This document shows positions 17,940 to 27,224 of a stretch of DNA of 64,000 nucleotides, one piece after another (within the stretch, counting starts at the first letter, position 1; each line of letters opens with the position of its first letter). The notes under the pieces are model-generated. The model was not told the DNA's origin. It saw only the letters and a program-made list of their open reading frames with translations, and did not search any database. The DNA is taken from assembly GCA_018266395.1 (NCBI GenBank), contig JAFEAM010000019.1, forward strand, positions 1 through 64,000. The letters run 5' to 3'. This DNA is from Bacteroidota bacterium (lineage in GTDB: Bacteria > Bacteroidota > Bacteroidia > Cytophagales > Cyclobacteriaceae). Made by a program: the position numbers and the translations under genes.

Positions 17940-19160
17940 ATGTGGGTGCTGAAACTGGCATGGAAGAATTTGTGGCGTAACCGTGGTCGCACCGCGGTTA
18001 CCATTTCTGCTGTCTTCTTTGCGGTAGTTCTGTCCATTACAGCTGGCTGTCTTCAGGATGGCGTATTTGCCAACCTGATCCGCAACATGGTTAGTTTCTA
18101 CAGCGGGTATATCCAGATTCACCAGTCAGGTTATTGGGACCAGCAAGTCCTGGATAACAGCATGACGCGGGATGAGCAAATTGAGGAAAGCATCAGAAAG
18201 GAGCCAGGCGTGACGGCTTTTTCTCCCCGCATCGAATCTTACGCGCTGGCTTCCGCTGGTGAAGTCACAAAAGGATGCATGGTTGTAGGTGTGGACCCGG
18301 AGAAGGAAAACGCGATCACGATGCTCAAAAGCAAGGTGGTTGCTGGTGCCTACTTTCCGCATGCCAACGCTTCAGGGGCGCTGGTGTCGGAAGGATTATT
18401 GCAACGGCTTGGACTTGCATTGGGTGATACCGTGATCCTTTTGAGCCAGGGTTATCATGGCGCACTGGCCGCAGGACAGTTCCCCATTACCGGAGTCCTG
18501 AAATTCGGGAGCCCTGAACTGAATGATCAGCTTCTTTACCTTTCATTGCCTTCAGCACAGGATTTTTTTTCCGCACCCGGTCAATTGACTTCGTACGTGC
18601 TGGCGCTTGAATCGGATGATGTGCAGGGCCAGGTGCAGGCGGGACTGCAGTCCGCGCTTGGCAGCCAAATGGAGGTGATGAACTGGGGTGAGATGATGCC
18701 AGAGGTGGAACAACATATCAATACGGACAAGAGTGGCATGTACACCATCCAGATAATCCTTTATCTGCTGATTTGCTTTGGAATCTTCGGAACCCTGCTG
18801 ATGATGATGGCTGAAAGACAGCATGAAATGGGTATGCTTATTGCCATTGGAATGAAGAAGGCCAAACTGGTTCAGGTCGTTCTCGCTGAATCAGTGCTTA
18901 CCGTTCTGGTGGGTTGCCTTGCAGGAATGCTCGCAAGCGTGGCGGTCACCTATTATTTGAAAAACTATCCCATCAGATTCGGAGGAGACATGGCCGATAT
19001 GTACAAAAGGTACGGTTTCGAACCCATCTTTCCAGCGTCGATGAATCCCACCATTTTCTTTACGCAGGGTATCATTGTACTGGCGCTTGCATTGGTGCTT
19101 GGTCTGTACCCCATGTTCAAAGTGTTGCGCATGAACCCGGTCCTGGCGATGAAAAACTAA
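17940..19160 (+). CDS. LolC/E-like ABC permease, first copy
   Basis: 406 residues with the FtsX/MacB topology: one N-terminal membrane segment (TAVTISAVFFAVVLSITAG), a large periplasmic domain (about 45-270) and three C-terminal segments (IILYLLICFGIFGTLLMM; VLTVLVGCLAGMLASVAVTYYL; GIIVLALALVLGLYPMFKVL). It ends in the family motif NPVLAMKN. Together with the second permease and the LolD-like ATPase it should form a mechanotransmission ABC complex that extracts lipid cargo from the inner membrane. Confidence 0.9.
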   Translation: MWVLKLAWKNLWRNRGRTAVTISAVFFAVVLSITAGCLQDGVFANLIRNMVSFYSGYIQIHQSGYWDQQVLDNSMTRDEQIEESIRKEPGVTAFSPRIESYALASAGEVTKGCMVVGVDPEKENAITMLKSKVVAGAYFPHANASGALVSEGLLQRLGLALGDTVILLSQGYHGALAAGQFPITGVLKFGSPELNDQLLYLSLPSAQDFFSAPGQLTSYVLALESDDVQGQVQAGLQSALGSQMEVMNWGEMMPEVEQHINTDKSGMYTIQIILYLLICFGIFGTLLMMMAERQHEMGMLIAIGMKKAKLVQVVLAESVLTVLVGCLAGMLASVAVTYYLKNYPIRFGGDMADMYKRYGFEPIFPASMNPTIFFTQGIIVLALALVLGLYPMFKVLRMNPVLAMKN

Positions 19161-19170
19161 AGCACAAATT

Positions 19171-20385
19171 ATGTTGCTGCTCATCATGGCATGGAGAAAT
19201 ATCTGGAGGAACAGGGTCAGGAGCCTGGTCATCATGGTCTCTGTTGCCATGGGGCTTGTTGCCGGGCTTTTTGTCATGGGCCTGTATGCAGGGATGCTCA
19301 ACGACCGCATGCGTACCGTCATCGACAAAGAGGTAGCCCATATCCAGATGCATCATCCGAAGTTTGAAGATGACCATGAGGCTGTATTTACCATGCCTGA
19401 TTTGGATAAGACTGACAGTATTCTCCTGCATCATCCGCTGATACAGGCAACAGCGGCGCGCTCAATCGCGCTGGGCATGCTGGCCACCGCGGAAGGCAGT
19501 TCGGGCGTGCAGCTTATGGGAGTGGAATACGAAGAGGAGTGCAGGGTGTCGAAGCTCCAAAACAAAATCAAAGAAGGCTCATTTGGATCTGCGGAAAAGA
19601 AGCATCAACTGCTGGTAGGAAAGAAACTGGCAGACAAGATGAAATTGAAGTTGGGAAGTAAGGTAGTCCTCACCTTTACGGATAAGTCCGGCTCCATCAT
19701 CTCAGCATCGTTCAGGGTTTCTGGCGTTTACCAGTCCGAGAATTCAAGACTCGACGAAGTCAATGTATATGTGAAGAAGGCCGAGCTGGATCCGCTGCTT
19801 GGGCTCAGTAATGAATGTCATGAGTGGGCCATTCTGCTCAAGCGTGATGATGAGACTGATTCCATGAAGCAGGTTATTTCAGGCATTTATCCTTCCTCGA
19901 AAGTAGAGAGCTGGAAGGACATTTCAGTCGAAACGAGACTGCTGATTGCGACCACCGATCAGTATTCTATCATATTCGTTTTTATCATCATGCTGGCGCT
20001 CGCATTTGGAATCATAAATACAATGCTGATGGCCGTCCTGGAGCGCACCCATGAAATTGGTATGCTGGTTGCGCTGGGAATGAACAAGGCACGACTGTTT
20101 CTTCTGGTTCTGTGGGAAACCGTGATGCTGACATTTGCTGGCGTGCCTGCAGGGTTCGGAATGGGATGGCTATTGCTGCGCTATCTCGAGACGCATGGCC
20201 TTGATTACTCTTCGGCCGGCGAGGCCATGGCCGGATTTGGATTCGGCAATATCATCTATCCTGTATTTCCATGGGGGCAGCTTCTCATGGTAGTATATGT
20301 AGTAGTTATCACCGCTTTGTTGGCTTCCATCTTCCCTTCCTACCAGGCCTTGAGACTTAAGCCCGTAGACGCGATGAGGCATTAA
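19171..20385 (+). CDS. LolC/E-like ABC permease, second copy
   Basis: 404 residues, same architecture as the preceding permease: a first membrane segment (VRSLVIMVSVAMGLVAGLFVMGLY), a periplasmic domain and three C-terminal segments starting at IIFVFIIMLALAFGIINTMLM, with the cytoplasmic coupling stretch ERTHEIGMLVALGMNKARLF. It ends KPVDAMRH. Two different permeases beside one ATPase point to a heterodimer as in LolCDE. Gaps to its neighbours are 10 bp on each side. Confidence 0.9.
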   Translation: MLLLIMAWRNIWRNRVRSLVIMVSVAMGLVAGLFVMGLYAGMLNDRMRTVIDKEVAHIQMHHPKFEDDHEAVFTMPDLDKTDSILLHHPLIQATAARSIALGMLATAEGSSGVQLMGVEYEEECRVSKLQNKIKEGSFGSAEKKHQLLVGKKLADKMKLKLGSKVVLTFTDKSGSIISASFRVSGVYQSENSRLDEVNVYVKKAELDPLLGLSNECHEWAILLKRDDETDSMKQVISGIYPSSKVESWKDISVETRLLIATTDQYSIIFVFIIMLALAFGIINTMLMAVLERTHEIGMLVALGMNKARLFLLVLWETVMLTFAGVPAGFGMGWLLLRYLETHGLDYSSAGEAMAGFGFGNIIYPVFPWGQLLMVVYVVVITALLASIFPSYQALRLKPVDAMRH

Positions 20386-20395
20386 CCTTTTTTGC

Positions 20396-21100
20396 ATGAA
20401 AGATGTAATTGATGCACATAATATCAGCAAGACTTACAACCGGGACACCATTCCCGTTGCCGCCGTACAACATGTGCACCTCCACCTCGTACGGGGAGAA
20501 TTCACCGCACTGGTGGGGCCTTCAGGATCCGGAAAGACAACCCTGCTGAATCTGATCGGCGGACTGGACCGCCCGGATGAAGGGAGTATTCTCATCCACG
20601 GTACGGATATCACCAAACTGTCGGCCAATCAGTTGATTGACTTTCGTCTTCGCAACATTGGCTTTGTCTTTCAATCCTTTAATCTCGTGCCGGTGCTTAC
20701 CGCCAGGGAGAATGTTGAATTGATCATGCAATTACAGGGGATGAAAGGAAGCGAAATTGAAGCGCGCGTGCAGGCACTATTCAGGCAAATAGGGATGGAA
20801 GATAAAATGAATACCAGGCCTTCGCAGTTGTCGGGCGGTCAGCAACAGAGGGTGGCCGTTGCACGTGCACTGGCCTCAAAGCCCCAGGTGATTCTCGCAG
20901 ATGAGCCTACAGCCAATCTCGATTCAAAATCCGCCGGCAACCTCCTTGACATCATGCTCAAGCTCAACCAGGAAGAGCAGATGACGTTCATTTTTTCAAC
21001 CCATGACCAGCGCGTGATCGAGAGGGCCCGCAGGGTGATCACCCTGGTTGACGGTGCCATTGTATCGGATACGGCACGGGTTGCAACAGAGTCCACCTGA
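20396..21100 (+). CDS. LolD/MacB-type ABC ATPase
   Basis: 234 residues. Walker A is GPSGSGKTT (about 41-49), the Q-loop is in VFQSFNLVPVLTARENVEL, the signature is LSGGQQQRVAVARAL, Walker B is VILADEPTANLD and the H-loop is FIFSTHDQRV. This is the LolD/MacB/FtsE subclass that powers FtsX-like permeases. It energises the two permeases just upstream. Confidence 0.95.
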   Translation: MKDVIDAHNISKTYNRDTIPVAAVQHVHLHLVRGEFTALVGPSGSGKTTLLNLIGGLDRPDEGSILIHGTDITKLSANQLIDFRLRNIGFVFQSFNLVPVLTARENVELIMQLQGMKGSEIEARVQALFRQIGMEDKMNTRPSQLSGGQQQRVAVARALASKPQVILADEPTANLDSKSAGNLLDIMLKLNQEEQMTFIFSTHDQRVIERARRVITLVDGAIVSDTARVATEST

Positions 21101-21102
21101 CC

Positions 21103-22257
21103 ATGATGCGGCTCACGCTGATCGGACTATTCCTCTTACTCGCAAGGATCAGCGCGGCTCAGGACTCCGCTGCCGTCAAAAGATTTGAACTGCGTGGATA
21201 CGTAAAAGACATGCAGATTCTTAATTACGATCGTGGATTTAAGACTTTGATTACCAGCAATCTCATTCACAACCGACTTAACATGCGCTGGAAGATCGAT
21301 GAGCATTGGAAGGCAGGAGTGGAGCTGCGAAACCGGCTTTACTGGGGAGAACAGGTGTCGATGACTCCCAACTTCGCCGATAATCTTCGAAACAAGAATG
21401 AAGCTTTCAACATGTCCATCACCTGGATCAACTCGACCAGCCTTGTGTTGCATACCAACATAGACAGGCTATGGCTGGAATATGCGACACAGAAATGGAA
21501 TGCCCGTATCGGAAGACAAAGGATCAACTGGGGAATTGCTTCTACATGGAATCCCAACGACCTGTTCAATACCTTCAATTTCATCGACTTTGACTATGAA
21601 GAACGCCCTGGCAGCGACGCAGTAAAGTTCCAGTACCTGACAGGGCCAATGTCCAACCTGGAAGTGACGGGTGCGCTTACGGAAGAAGGCAACCTTCGCG
21701 GCATATCAGCGGCGCGATATTTTATGAACTGGAAGAACTACGACATCCAGTTCATCGGCGGGTGGTACATCAACCAGCCAACTTTTGGTCTGGGATGGTC
21801 GGGAAGTATAGGTCAGACCGGCTTCAAGGGAGAATTCCAGCAGTTTGTGAATCATGGCAATGTCGGGGCGCAGACAAACCTGGTGCTGGAAGCGGACCGC
21901 ACCTTTAAGGGCGGGTGGTACATGGATACAGGCATGCTGTACAACAGCTCAGGTATCGATCAACCGGTTCCGGACTGGTCCACTATCAACCTTCAATTCT
22001 CTCCCAAAAACCTGATGCCTACGAAATGGAATGTGCTCTACACGGCAACCAAACAGATCACACCCTTGCTGACTGCCGGATCAGGATTTGTCTATGCTCC
22101 ACAGGCCAAACTCCTGATCATCCTGCCCCAGGTGGGTTATGAATTGACCACTGATCTGGATATCAACCTGGTCTGGCAATCTTTTTTTGCACAGCAAACT
22201 GATGCATTCGCTGGATTGTCTCATCGAATATACTTTAGGCTCAAGTACAGTTTCTGA
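21103..22257 (+). CDS. Outer-membrane beta-barrel protein of the LolA/ABC operon
   Basis: 384 residues with a signal peptide (LTLIGLFLLLARISAAQ). Many amphipathic strands with aromatic ends follow (ELRGYVKDMQILNY, RLNMRWKIDEHWKAGVELRNRLYWGE, ARIGRQRINWGIASTWNPNDLFN) and the last strand ends in Phe (IYFRLKYSF), typical of an outer-membrane barrel. The GRQxINWG segment recalls DUF1302/porin-type proteins that pair with LolA-like DUF1329 proteins in Proteobacteria. It begins 2 bp after the ATPase, so it is likely the outer-membrane end of the same transport route. Cargo unknown. Confidence 0.75.
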   Translation: MMRLTLIGLFLLLARISAAQDSAAVKRFELRGYVKDMQILNYDRGFKTLITSNLIHNRLNMRWKIDEHWKAGVELRNRLYWGEQVSMTPNFADNLRNKNEAFNMSITWINSTSLVLHTNIDRLWLEYATQKWNARIGRQRINWGIASTWNPNDLFNTFNFIDFDYEERPGSDAVKFQYLTGPMSNLEVTGALTEEGNLRGISAARYFMNWKNYDIQFIGGWYINQPTFGLGWSGSIGQTGFKGEFQQFVNHGNVGAQTNLVLEADRTFKGGWYMDTGMLYNSSGIDQPVPDWSTINLQFSPKNLMPTKWNVLYTATKQITPLLTAGSGFVYAPQAKLLIILPQVGYELTTDLDINLVWQSFFAQQTDAFAGLSHRIYFRLKYSF

Positions 22258-22315
22258 TCTATTCTGTAAGCTACCGGCAACTCAGCGCATTCAACCTTCT
22301 TGGTTATCTTTCATA

Positions 22316-24130
22316 ATGGAAATGCAATCCAGGACAAAGCGGAAGCGCCTTGAACGGGTCTGGAAAAACCTGAATATGGGAATGGAGTTGGCCTGGGCCG
22401 CATCCCCAAGGTCGCTGATGCTGTATTCCACCCTGGGCATAATCCATGCGGCGATGCCGCCGTTAGGGGTATGGCTTGGGGCTGAACTGGTGAACAGAAT
22501 TGCAGAGGCCCGCCTGCATCAAATTACATTGTCGGATATGATGCCCATACTGGTGGGGCTGTGGTTGACGGCATCCATTCAGCGTGCATTGGGCGCCTAC
22601 ATGAGTTACGGTAGAAATCTGTTTGTGCGTCGCGTTCAGCTGGAGGCCGAACGCCGTCTCCTGGACAAAGCCTCCAAAGTTGATCTGGGACATTTCGATC
22701 ATTCGAATTGGCACGACCGCTTGTCGCGGGCAAAGCGCGATGTCTCCTGGAGACCAGGTGATCTGACGTGGTCTGTTCTCGGCCTGTCTGGAAACATGGT
22801 CACTATCGTCCTGATGGCAAGCCTCCTGGCAAGTCTTCATTATCTGCTGGTATTACTGGCACTTGCTGCCTCATTTATATCACTGCTGCTGGAGAGTCGG
22901 GTGAATTCAAAGCTGTATGAATTCTTCTACAAGGAAACTCCAGAGGAGCGGGAGAGGGAATACCTTGGAGATCTTCTGATACAGCCGCGCAATACAAAAG
23001 AAATCAGGGCGAATGTCCTGGCAGACTATATTCTGGGTCGTCACGGCAAGCTGTCTGAAGATTTGTTTCGTCAAAGGGCAATGATGTATCGATCCGGAAC
23101 CCGTGTGGCGGTGCTGATCGGCCTTGTAGCCGGTACGACACTGGCCCTGGCTTATGTATTTGTGGCCATTAAAGGTTCGTCAGGAGCCATCGACCCTGGT
23201 GGAGTAGTGCTGGTGATCGGTGCCTACGCTTCTGTTCTGGTCACATTGAGCCAGGTGTCCAGCACGTTTGTGGCAGTGGATCAGCACACGACATTCCTGG
23301 ATGATTATTTCTCCTTTCTCGCCATTGAGCCGCTCATACAAATTCCCAAAAATCCGGTACCTGTCCCCACACCGCTTCCGGAAGGCATACGCTTTGAGAA
23401 TGTTACTTTCTCCTATCCCGGAGGCGATGGTCCTGCAGTGGAAGGATTGAATCTCACCATCGGGAAAAATGAGCTGGTGGCTCTCGTTGGACAGAATGGT
23501 GCGGGCAAGAGCACTATCATCAAATTGCTACTCCGGTTCTATGACGCCAACGATGGGGTGATCACAGTAGGAGGAGTGGATTTGAAGAAAACAGACCCCA
23601 ATATCCTTCGCTACAGATTCGGTGTACTGTTCCAGGACTTTATGAACTACGAGCTTTCCGTCAGGGAGAATGTGATGATGGGCCGGCCCGAACAAACTCC
23701 CGATGATGAAAAGATCAGGAAGGCACTAAAAGATTCCAGGAGCGAGTGGCTGGTCGAGAAAATGCCACGAGGCCTCGATTCAAAAGTCGGCAGGCTCTTT
23801 GAAGGCGGGCACGATCTATCAGGTGGAGAATGGCAGCGGCTTGCATTGGCGCGTCTCATGTACCGCGATGCAGATATATGGATCCTCGATGAGCCAACTT
23901 CATCCCTTGATCCCGAGGCGGAGGCAGCGATCTTCGCCGAATTGAAAGCAAACCTTCATGGCCGCATCGGCATCGTCATCTCTCACCGGTTCTCTACTGT
24001 GAGAATCGCCGATCGCATTGCCGTCATCGACGGCGGCAAGATCTCAGAAATTGGAAGTCATGAACAACTCATGGGCGCCAACGGCAAATACGCAAAGTTG
24101 TTTGAGCTGCAGGCGAAAGGATACAGATGA
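22316..24130 (+). CDS. ABC exporter, fused membrane and ATPase domains
   Basis: 604 residues from ATG 22316; the frame is open back to 22187 but that extension overlaps the barrel gene. The transmembrane domain (about 25-330) is followed by the nucleotide-binding domain: Walker A VGQNGAGKST, Q-loop VLFQDFMNYELSVRENV, signature LSGGEWQRLALARLM, Walker B IWILDEPTSSLD, switch His in ISHRF. It is a type-IV half-exporter that would dimerise to export a lipid, peptide or drug. It sits 58 bp after the envelope operon and may or may not belong to it. Confidence 0.93.
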   Translation: MEMQSRTKRKRLERVWKNLNMGMELAWAASPRSLMLYSTLGIIHAAMPPLGVWLGAELVNRIAEARLHQITLSDMMPILVGLWLTASIQRALGAYMSYGRNLFVRRVQLEAERRLLDKASKVDLGHFDHSNWHDRLSRAKRDVSWRPGDLTWSVLGLSGNMVTIVLMASLLASLHYLLVLLALAASFISLLLESRVNSKLYEFFYKETPEEREREYLGDLLIQPRNTKEIRANVLADYILGRHGKLSEDLFRQRAMMYRSGTRVAVLIGLVAGTTLALAYVFVAIKGSSGAIDPGGVVLVIGAYASVLVTLSQVSSTFVAVDQHTTFLDDYFSFLAIEPLIQIPKNPVPVPTPLPEGIRFENVTFSYPGGDGPAVEGLNLTIGKNELVALVGQNGAGKSTIIKLLLRFYDANDGVITVGGVDLKKTDPNILRYRFGVLFQDFMNYELSVRENVMMGRPEQTPDDEKIRKALKDSRSEWLVEKMPRGLDSKVGRLFEGGHDLSGGEWQRLALARLMYRDADIWILDEPTSSLDPEAEAAIFAELKANLHGRIGIVISHRFSTVRIADRIAVIDGGKISEIGSHEQLMGANGKYAKLFELQAKGYR

Positions 24131-24133
24131 AAT

Positions 24134-24164
24134 GAATGTTGAATGTCCAATGTCCAATGTTGAA
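24134..24164. repeat. Short ATGTTGAATGTCC-type intergenic repeat
   Basis: GAATGTT, GAATGTCC, AATGTCC and AATGTTGAA follow each other in the 50-bp gap between the convergent ABC exporter and mqo. This kind of low-complexity run is common between genes in Bacteroidota; no role is evident. Confidence 0.4.
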
Positions 24165-24180
24165 GTATCAACCTGGATAC

Positions 24181-25668
24181 TTAAATACCAAGGATGGATG
24201 AGGTCCTTTCCCTTGTTTCTTTCAACAGTGCCTCATCCTCACGGACAAATTTTCTGAACGTAGGGACGATTTCCTGGAGCTTGCTCTTCCAGGGGGCCTT
24301 GGTAGAATTCTCGCGGAAGAATACCGGCAGGAGGCTGAGCATGATGGAGACCGCTGTCGATGCACCTGGTGAGGCGCCCATCAACGCCGCTGCAGTCCCA
24401 TCCTGGGAAGAAATAACTTCGGTGCCAAACTCCAGTACGCCGCCTTTCTCATCGTCCTTCTTGATCACCTGCACCCGCTGACCTGCATCTTGTAATACCC
24501 AATCTTCCATCTTGGCGTATGGTACATATTCGCGCAATGCGGCAAGGCGGTCTTCAGGGGACTGACGGACTTGCTCAATAAGATACTTGGTGAGCGGGAT
24601 GTTCTGATAGCCGGCGGATATCATCGGAATAAGGTTTTCCAACTCTATCGACTTTGGAAGGTCCATATACGAGCCATTCTTGAGAAACTTCGTCGAGAAG
24701 GTGGCAAATGGTCCGAACAACAGTTCCTTCTTGCCATCAATGAACCGGGTGTCGACATGCGGCACTGACATCGGCGGAGATCCCACAGATGCTTTGCCAT
24801 ATACCTTGGCCCAATGCTTGTCTATCAACTCAGGGTTCACACATTTCAGCCATTGTCCACCAACAGGGAATCCTCCATACCCGCGGCCCTCCCGGATGTC
24901 AGCGTTGTCAAGCAAGTGCAAGGTGGCACCACCTGCACCTATGAAGATGCGCCGGGACTGAATCTTGAACCGTGACTTTGATTTCAGATCTTTCACCGTG
25001 ATCACCCAAATACCGTCTTTCATCTGCTTGAGATCCTCCACTTCGTGCTCGTAATGGAGTCCGACACCAGGCATTGCTTTAAGGTTATCGAACATGTGCC
25101 GGGTGAGGGCACCAAAATTCACATCAGTGCCGATCTCCATGCGCGTGGCTGCCAGCTTCTGATCTTTCTTCCTTCCCCGCATCACAATGGGAAACCATTG
25201 TTCCATTTGAGCACGGTCTTCCGTGTAGGTCATGTCCTTAAATAGGGGAGACGCGACAAGGTTCTTATGACGCCTTTTCAGGTAAGCCACATTCTCATCA
25301 CCCCACACAATGCTCATATGCGGCACTTTGCGGATAAAAGTTGAAGGCTCAGGCAGCAGTTTCCGTTCAACCAGGTATGCCCAGAATTCCTTTGAGTTTT
25401 CAAACCACTCGGAAATCCTGAGGGCCTTCAGGACATCAACATTGCCTTTATTGTTCTGCGGCGTGTAGTTGAGTTCACAATATGCTGCATGACCAGTGCC
25501 TGCATTGTTCCATGCATCGGAGCTTTCCCCACCCGCATAGTCCAGACGTTCAAAGACCTCTATTGATAATGACGGATCCAGTTCCTTGGCCAACATCCCA
25601 AGGGTAGCACTCATGATACCGGCCCCTATGAGGACCATATCCTTTGTATCGGTTGACTTTTTGGACAT
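24181..25668 (-). CDS. mqo: Malate:quinone oxidoreductase
   Basis: 495 residues. The N-terminal FAD dinucleotide fold is VLIGAGIMSATLG followed by the family-specific GGESSDAWNNAGTGHAAYCELNYTP; further Mqo segments are FIRKVPHMSIVWG, GTDVNFGALTRHMF, FIGAGGATLHLLD and SQDGTAAALMGASPGASTAVSIM. The enzyme oxidises malate to oxaloacetate and passes electrons to quinone at the inner membrane, replacing or supplementing malate dehydrogenase. It is a single gene, convergent with the ABC exporter. Confidence 0.97.
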   Translation of the reverse strand: MSKKSTDTKDMVLIGAGIMSATLGMLAKELDPSLSIEVFERLDYAGGESSDAWNNAGTGHAAYCELNYTPQNNKGNVDVLKALRISEWFENSKEFWAYLVERKLLPEPSTFIRKVPHMSIVWGDENVAYLKRRHKNLVASPLFKDMTYTEDRAQMEQWFPIVMRGRKKDQKLAATRMEIGTDVNFGALTRHMFDNLKAMPGVGLHYEHEVEDLKQMKDGIWVITVKDLKSKSRFKIQSRRIFIGAGGATLHLLDNADIREGRGYGGFPVGGQWLKCVNPELIDKHWAKVYGKASVGSPPMSVPHVDTRFIDGKKELLFGPFATFSTKFLKNGSYMDLPKSIELENLIPMISAGYQNIPLTKYLIEQVRQSPEDRLAALREYVPYAKMEDWVLQDAGQRVQVIKKDDEKGGVLEFGTEVISSQDGTAAALMGASPGASTAVSIMLSLLPVFFRENSTKAPWKSKLQEIVPTFRKFVREDEALLKETRERTSSILGI

Positions 25669-25810
25669 TTCTGGTTCGGCAAAACCTTGAGATTCCCCAT
25701 CGGGCCCAAGGTGACCTGAAATTTAAAGAAAAAATGCCACTACAAGTCAAGTCACGATCCTGCCAGGTTCTGACCAAGATCATGTACCAACTGCCTCAAA
25801 CTTGCTATAA

Positions 25811-27190
25811 TTGAGAACCACCTTCTATAACGGCGTGAAACCTATTTTGACTCTCTCCGCAGCACTGCTGTTTAGCTCTGCTTTTGCCCAGGATCGTTTT
25901 GATATCGCAACCTTTGCAAGGCCATCTGGATGGAAGTCCGATCAGCGACCTACGGTCTGGACCTTTTCCACTACCGATAACAAGACAGGAGGCTACTGTG
26001 TCCTTGGTTTGTACCAAAGCACGGACAGCAAAGGCGATCCGCTCAAAGACTTTGAAGCTGATTGGCAGGAACTTATTTCTAAACCATTGAATGTCAGCGA
26101 TCCACCCCAAAAGTCAGAAGGCTCACCTAAAGACGGCTTTCATGTTTGTGTGGGTGCAGGGACCTACGTTCAAAACAATGCAACTGGACTTGCTATCCTC
26201 ACTAACCTCAGCGATGGTACCAGGTCGATGAGTATTGTCACCCTTACCAACGACACTACATACCTGGCCGATTACAGGAAGTTCTATAGCCAGTTGAAAC
26301 TTGCCGGTAGCAGCACACAGCAATCAGCCAACGCAAAGCCAGTGGCTGGTACTTTGCCTGTCCTGTCTGGATCATTTGATGACTACACATACAATTTGCC
26401 TCCAGGCTGGAAATCGGAAAAGCAAAACGGATCTGTCGTCCTTAGGGGTCCAGATGGCAACTCTGTCTTGACGATCTTACCCATGCGGAGAGGTAAAGGC
26501 AACCTGGAGGCGGATATGCAATCCATTTTCTGGGAAGTCTTTGATGGCTGGCAGGTGGACCGGCGCAATATCGATCACCACATCTATGCAAGAGGGGTTT
26601 CAGCCAATGGATGGGCATACTACCGGCAGGAACTGGGGATAAGCAAAACCGACAACCCGGACATGGAAATCTATGGCTTTGTTTTTCTTGCCGACGTGGC
26701 AGGGAAAGAAGCCGTCATCGCAGGAACGTATGTAAACTCCACGGATCTCCTTGCAGAGCGCAGTCAGGAAGACTGGCAGCTGTTTTATCACAGCCTTGAT
26801 TTTAAAGGATACCAGAAACCAAAAATCAATCCTTTATCCAAAGCCTTGCTCGGATCGTGGCGGGTGGGAAGCTATTCAGGAATGGTCACTTATGATTTCG
26901 CCGCAAACGGACATTATGCCAGCGGGAGTGCCTTCAGCACCTCCAACCGTGTGGATGACTATACTATCAAGGAAACTACCACCAGTTTTGTCGGTGATGG
27001 CACCTGGGTACTCAAAGGCAGTGAACTTACACTCACCAATGCAAAGACCGGCAAAGTGCAAACCGCCAAGGTGAGGATATTCGATGAACGTGAATTTACG
27101 GATGAGTGGATCACCAACCTTGGACTGCTTCAAACCTCTATTGTAGACGGCAACTTGTATGAAGTGGTTCTGCGAATAGTGAAAAATTGA
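25811..27190 (+). CDS. Secreted three-domain protein of unknown function
   Basis: 459 residues from a TTG start; no in-frame ATG gives the clear signal peptide that ends at SSAFAQ. The mature protein shows an internal duplication: residues 28-165 begin with FARPSGWKSDQRPTVW and 190-335 with YNLPPGWKSEKQNGSVV, each followed by a similar beta-rich stretch. Residues about 345-459 look like a lipocalin-type or META-like beta domain (LLGSWRVGSYSGMVTYDFAANGHY). I do not recognise a named family. The next secreted gene follows after 34 bp. Confidence 0.6.
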   Translation: MRTTFYNGVKPILTLSAALLFSSAFAQDRFDIATFARPSGWKSDQRPTVWTFSTTDNKTGGYCVLGLYQSTDSKGDPLKDFEADWQELISKPLNVSDPPQKSEGSPKDGFHVCVGAGTYVQNNATGLAILTNLSDGTRSMSIVTLTNDTTYLADYRKFYSQLKLAGSSTQQSANAKPVAGTLPVLSGSFDDYTYNLPPGWKSEKQNGSVVLRGPDGNSVLTILPMRRGKGNLEADMQSIFWEVFDGWQVDRRNIDHHIYARGVSANGWAYYRQELGISKTDNPDMEIYGFVFLADVAGKEAVIAGTYVNSTDLLAERSQEDWQLFYHSLDFKGYQKPKINPLSKALLGSWRVGSYSGMVTYDFAANGHYASGSAFSTSNRVDDYTIKETTTSFVGDGTWVLKGSELTLTNAKTGKVQTAKVRIFDEREFTDEWITNLGLLQTSIVDGNLYEVVLRIVKN

Positions 27191-27224
27191 CCACCTGACA
27201 TACCAACCCATTAAACCAATCATT

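Noticed and set aside
22187..22315. N-terminal extension of the ABC exporter from 22187
   Set aside because: It overlaps the end of the barrel gene and adds residues not expected before the first membrane helix; ATG 22316 gives a normal length.
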